Positions 63,135 to 64,000 of a stretch of 64,000 bases of DNA are shown in pieces. Position 1 is the first letter of the stretch; each line of letters starts with the position of its first letter. Under the pieces are notes generated by a model that was not told where the DNA came from, ran no database searches, and worked only from the letters and a program-made list of their open reading frames with translations. Both the position numbers and the translations under genes were made by a program. This DNA is from Bradyrhizobium sp. CCBAU 51765 (GTDB lineage Bacteria; Pseudomonadota; Alphaproteobacteria; Rhizobiales; Xanthobacteraceae). The stretch is from positions 372,001-436,000 of the forward strand of contig NZ_CP030038.1 in NCBI RefSeq assembly GCF_015291725.1, written 5' to 3'.

Positions 63135-64000
63135 TCACATCTTCGCGCGCTGGGCGATGCCATCCTTGATCGCGGCGAGCTCTTGCTCGTCCCAGATGCC
63201 GATCAGGATCCCGCCCTTCACCTGCAGCTGGTTGTCCGCATAGGCGGCGATCTTCTCGCGCGGCGTGGTGATGTGGCCGTTCGGATGCAGCGCCCAGTCG
63301 AACAGCTCGGCCTGCAATCGCGCGATGATCGGGGCGCAATCGGGGTCGTCGCCGCGATCCAGATATTCGTCCGGGTCGGTTTCGAGGTCGTACAGCATCG
63401 GGCGGAAGCCGGAGGCGTGAATGTATTTCCAGCGGCCGTCGAACACCATGAACAGGCGGCAGCGCTCGATCGGCTGGTTCAGCTTCAGCCGCACGTCCTG
63501 CATGGCGTAGTCGTATTCGGAGAATGCCACCTTGCGCCAATCCGATGGCTTCGGGCCACGCAGCAGCGGCAGCAGCGAACGTCCTTCGAGAATGTGGCCC
63601 GGTACCTTGCCGCCGAAATAATCGACGAAGGTCGGCGCGAGATCGATCGCCTCCACCAGCGCATCGCTGTGCGTGCCGCGCGTGGCGTCGGCCTCCTTCG
63701 AGGGATCGATGACGATGAGCGGGATCTTGGCTGACTGCTCGTGGAACAGATCCTTTTCGCCCATCCAGTGATCGCCGAGATAATCGCCGTGATCGGAGGT
63801 GAACACGATCATGGTGGTGTCCAGGAGGCCTCGGTCCTCCAGGAACTTCATCAGCACGCCCATCTGGTCGTCGATCTGCGTGATCAGGCCCATATAGGTC
63901 GGGATTACCTTGTCGCGGGCATCGTCGCGCGCCATGTTGCGGGAGTAGCGCATGTCCATATAGGCGCCGAACACGGGATGCGGATTCTGGCGCTCGCGCT
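63135..64000 (-). CDS. Sulfatase / phosphonate monoester hydrolase superfamily enzyme, C-terminal part (window edge)
   Basis: The frame is open to the window end; about 288 codons are present and the N-terminal part with the catalytic formylglycine Cys lies outside. Visible: YMGLITQIDDQMGVLMKFLED, the metal-ligand motif FTSDHGDYLGDHWMGEKDLFHEQSAKIPLIV (shown here in parts: TSDHGDYLGDH and KDLFHEQSAKIPLIV), then DLAPTFVDYFGG and LLPLLRG, and a C-terminal region with YDLETDPDEYLDRGDDP. This layout is typical of arylsulfatases and phosphonate monoester hydrolases; the substrate cannot be decided. Adjacent Bug-type binding protein may serve uptake of a related compound. Confidence 0.85.
   Translation of the reverse strand, partial: RERQNPHPVFGAYMDMRYSRNMARDDARDKVIPTYMGLITQIDDQMGVLMKFLEDRGLLDTTMIVFTSDHGDYLGDHWMGEKDLFHEQSAKIPLIVIDPSKEADATRGTHSDALVEAIDLAPTFVDYFGGKVPGHILEGRSLLPLLRGPKPSDWRKVAFSEYDYAMQDVRLKLNQPIERCRLFMVFDGRWKYIHASGFRPMLYDLETDPDEYLDRGDDPDCAPIIARLQAELFDWALHPNGHITTPREKIAAYADNQLQVKGGILIGIWDEQELAAIKDGIAQRAKM

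Overview
The window looks like core chromosome from a Bradyrhizobium or a very close relative (Rhizobiales, Alphaproteobacteria). The evidence is high GC with strong codon bias toward G/C third positions, alphaproteobacterial gene orders (leuC/rplS/trmD/rimM/rpsP/ffh; ftsY/yciB/ccmGDCBA/acnA; mdh-sucCDAB-lpdA; priA next to atpHAGDC; ctpA-envC-rlmH-rsfS-nadD-proA-proB), and an unusually dense set of short intergenic palindromic repeats. No rRNA, tRNA, insertion sequence, prophage, CRISPR array or toxin/defence locus was found. The species call is an inference from gene content and could not be checked by search.

Layout. 1-4.4 kb, minus strand: start of leuC, then rplS, trmD, rimM, rpsP and ffh (translation and protein targeting). 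4.8-9.9 kb: a metallo-beta-lactamase-fold hydrolase, two exported proteins (SIMPL/DUF541 and a GyrI-like domain behind a Pro/Ala-rich linker), then dapF-mtaB. 10-17 kb: a DUF2336 protein, an RluA-type pseudouridine synthase, ftsY-yciB and the cytochrome c maturation genes ccmABCDG on the minus strand. 17-23.5 kb: acnA with an iron-control-element-like site upstream, a DUF1223 protein, a candidate small RNA, a DUF2794 protein, a GNAT acetyltransferase and a Bax-inhibitor-1 family protein. 23.8-30 kb: an FtsX-type ABC exporter with its divergent TesA-like esterase, thpR and zapE. 30-41 kb, plus strand: most of the lower TCA cycle (mdh, sucC, a DUF1579 gene, sucD, sucA, sucB, an SDR gene, lpdA) and a small membrane protein. 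41-46 kb: a DUF4337 protein, xerC, priA and an rlpA-type gene. 46.7-52 kb: ATP synthase F1 operon atpHAGDC. 52-62 kb, minus strand: two Nudix/RppH-like genes, a divergent polysaccharide deacetylase, ctpA, envC, rlmH, rsfS, nadD, proA and proB. 62-64 kb: a Bug-type solute-binding protein and the C-terminal part of a sulfatase-superfamily enzyme cut by the window edge.

How the genes work together. Almost everything is housekeeping: ribosome and tRNA maturation, SRP targeting (ffh and ftsY both here), c-type cytochrome assembly, the aconitase to malate part of the TCA cycle, ATP synthesis, and cell-wall/division functions (dapF, zapE, rlpA-type, envC, ctpA, yciB). Several start codons are TTG or GTG (ffh, nadD, rsfS, rluA-type, atpH), some supported by a good ribosome-binding site.

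No wholly new multi-gene system is evident. The most useful leads are non-coding: (1) a candidate minus-strand small RNA of about 120 nt (21191-21313) made of a long rod hairpin with a C-rich loop plus a strong intrinsic terminator; (2) an ICE-like (Irr) site upstream of acnA and a related palindrome upstream of leuC; (3) a full CtrA-type box containing a CcrM-type GATTC site upstream of the rlpA-type gene; (4) about twenty palindromic repeat copies of at least eight families, several inside operons and two overlapping coding sequence (the rimM 3' end and the start of a Nudix gene).
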